Source: Oribacterium sp. UBA3737
GTDB taxonomy: Bacteria; Bacillota_A; Clostridia; Lachnospirales; Lachnospiraceae
Length of the DNA: 16,357 nt
Direction: 5' to 3'
NCBI GenBank assembly: GCA_002371295.1
Contig: DFGZ01000160.1
Span: 1 to 16,357, forward strand
Every line of letters starts with the position of its first letter. Position 1 is the first letter of the stretch. A program made the translations under genes and the position numbers. Below the pieces are notes generated by a model. The model was given only the letters and a program-made list of their open reading frames with translations, ran no database searches and was not told the origin of the DNA. Positions 14,932 through 16,357 of this stretch are shown here, in pieces.

Positions 14932-16357
14932 TTAAAGTTTCAAATTCTGGAGATCCGACTGCTGTCTGAAAAGGTCTGTCAGCTTGTGTGGATCTATTTC
15001 ATTTTCGATTTTTTTGTTTAGTGAGGTGAGCTTTATGTTTCTTATCACGTCCTCAAGCCCGCGTTTAAACTCATATTCATCAGTATCATCGGAAAGCAGG
15101 TTTCCGTTGAACATGGCAGCAACCTTTTCGTATTCCTCATCGGAGTCACGGAAGCTGTCCATGATCTCATTGGCAGGAGTCTCGTTATATACCATGGAGA
15201 GCACCTTCTGCATGGAAGGGTCACTGAGGTCCTCCGGGAAGATATACTCTCTTACCTTCGGTATAAGCTCAGGCTTTTCCTGAAGCCATGTGATGAGCTG
15301 CTTCTCGGATTTCTGAAGAGCGGTTTCCTTTTTCTTCCCGTTTTTCTTTTCATCGTTGAAGCTGGTATGGCTGTAGATCTTCTCGTTGAGAGGCGAGTTC
15401 TTTCTTTCAGCAAGATCTCCCATGTGATTGACCAGCTTTCTGAGACTGTCGTAATCAATCATCTGCTCTCTTGCAACAGCCTTTATATAGTTCTCCCGTT
15501 CAATGGGTTCCTTTATCTCACTGAGTTTTGCTGCCACCTCGTTGGTGTAACGGGTCATGCCTGCAGGGTCGGAAAGGTCATAATCCTGCTTAAGTACATC
15601 TATGAGCCAGAGAAAACTGTTTTTAGCATTGTCTATACGCTCCTGGAATTTATCAACTCCCATAGCCTTGATGAACTCGTCGGGGTCCTTATAGGGCCGC
15701 ATGTTGATGACCTTTGTGTTTATACCCACGGCTTTCAGCATGGGCATGGCTCTTTTTGCTGCGTTTATGCCTGCACCGTCTGAGTCATAAGTCAGAAGGA
15801 TGTCTGAGACATATCTCTTAAGCACCCGGCACTGCTGTTCCGTAAGGGCTGTTCCCAGAGAAGCCACTGCGTTTGTGAAGCCTGCCTGATGGAGCTGTAT
15901 GACATCCATATAGCCTTCACAGAGAATGAAGAAATTCTTCCTGGATTTTTTTGCATAACAGAGACCGAAAAGATTTCTTGATTTGTCAAAGAGCTTTGTT
16001 TCCGGACTGTTCAGGTACTTAGGCTCTCCGTCTCCCAGGACACGGCCTCCGAAGCCAATGACTCTGTTGTTCGAATCCATGATTGGGAACATGACACGGT
16101 TAAAGAACTTGTCATAAACTCCCTTTTCTGAAAAGGTGATGAGGCCGGAGTCATGAAGTATGTTGTCATCGAAGCCTGCATTTTTCAGATACTGATACAG
16201 TCCGTCTCTTGTCTGGTCCGCATAGCCGAGTCCCCACATGCGCATGGTCTCGTCGCTTAATTCACGCTTCCTGAAATAGTTCATGCCGTTCTGACCTGCA
16301 GGAGTTCTCAGGGAATTGTAAAAGTAGACTGCAGCTTTTTTATTTATATCCAGAAGT
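14932..16357 (-). CDS. dnaG: DNA primase DnaG (partial, 5' end outside window)
   Basis: This primase synthesises RNA primers at the replication fork, recruited by the DnaB helicase. The frame is open to the right edge, beginning with LLDINKKAAVYFYNSLRTPAG, so the N-terminal CHC2 zinc domain is missing from view and 474 residues remain. The ATG at 16284 is internal, not a start. Visible parts: the end of the RNA-polymerase basic subdomain with IGFGGR and PKYLNSPETKLF; the TOPRIM core with catalytic Glu in CEGYMDV and the metal-binding DSDGAG; then a linker and the C-terminal DnaB-interacting domain (QLITWLQEKPELIPKVREYI onward). It stops at 14932. The neighbours trmK and nif3 fit the classic macromolecular-synthesis neighbourhood, but no sigma factor gene follows directly. 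Confidence 0.96.
   Translation of the reverse strand, partial: LLDINKKAAVYFYNSLRTPAGQNGMNYFRKRELSDETMRMWGLGYADQTRDGLYQYLKNAGFDDNILHDSGLITFSEKGVYDKFFNRVMFPIMDSNNRVIGFGGRVLGDGEPKYLNSPETKLFDKSRNLFGLCYAKKSRKNFFILCEGYMDVIQLHQAGFTNAVASLGTALTEQQCRVLKRYVSDILLTYDSDGAGINAAKRAMPMLKAVGINTKVINMRPYKDPDEFIKAMGVDKFQERIDNAKNSFLWLIDVLKQDYDLSDPAGMTRYTNEVAAKLSEIKEPIERENYIKAVAREQMIDYDSLRKLVNHMGDLAERKNSPLNEKIYSHTSFNDEKKNGKKKETALQKSEKQLITWLQEKPELIPKVREYIFPEDLSDPSMQKVLSMVYNETPANEIMDSFRDSDEEYEKVAAMFNGNLLSDDTDEYEFKRGLEDVIRNIKLTSLNKKIENEIDPHKLTDLFRQQSDLQNLKL

Overview
The window looks like a chromosomal segment of a Gram-positive Clostridia, most likely a Lachnospiraceae member (Butyrivibrio/Roseburia-like). The reasons are: a clostridial-type RNase P RNA; the dnaG / trmK / nif3 order; a TGS-domain uridine kinase; a giant Cna_B-repeat wall protein with an SPKTG-type sorting signal; and an NHLP-type C39-peptidase exporter paired with a very short HlyD-like protein. 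This placement is inference from gene content. No species is claimed. Every credible gene lies on the minus strand, so transcription runs from high to low coordinates.

Region by region, in the direction of transcription: (1) 16357-13223 is a housekeeping cluster of dnaG (5' end outside the window), trmK and nif3, the last two overlapping by ATGA. The sigma factor gene often found between dnaG and trmK is absent. (2) 13096-11444 encodes a TGS/ThrRS-like plus uridine-kinase fusion protein, followed by a perfect hairpin. (3) 11443-10067 is a tnpB-only IS200/IS605-type element. Its TnpB has a complete RuvC triad but no zinc-ribbon cysteines, and hairpins at the 3' end may form the guide-RNA scaffold. 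(4) 10066-9711 is an AT-rich gap holding a terminator and a strong extended -10 promoter. (5) 9710-3162 is one 2182-residue cell-wall-anchored protein with a signal peptide, about ten Cna_B-like repeats, a low-complexity wall stalk and a sorting signal. (6) 3132-2785 is rnpB. Its -35 box overlaps the stop codon of the surface protein gene, and a long terminator hairpin follows it. (7) 2594-1 is an export operon: a 160-residue HlyD-like membrane protein overlapping by ATGA a peptidase/permease/ATPase exporter that runs off the left edge. A 10-bp direct repeat with a 21-bp period sits just upstream of its probable promoter and resembles the layout of LytTR-regulated peptide-export operons.

How the parts relate: dnaG, trmK, nif3 and the kinase are core replication, tRNA-modification and nucleotide functions. 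The surface protein and the peptide exporter are accessory functions of the cell envelope on either side of the essential rnpB gene. The exporter's substrate peptide, its regulator, the sortase and any TnpA transposase are not in the window. The most unusual points are the rnpB promoter embedded in the end of the giant adhesin gene, the putative response-regulator repeat before the exporter, and the zinc-ribbon-less TnpB with its adjacent hairpins.
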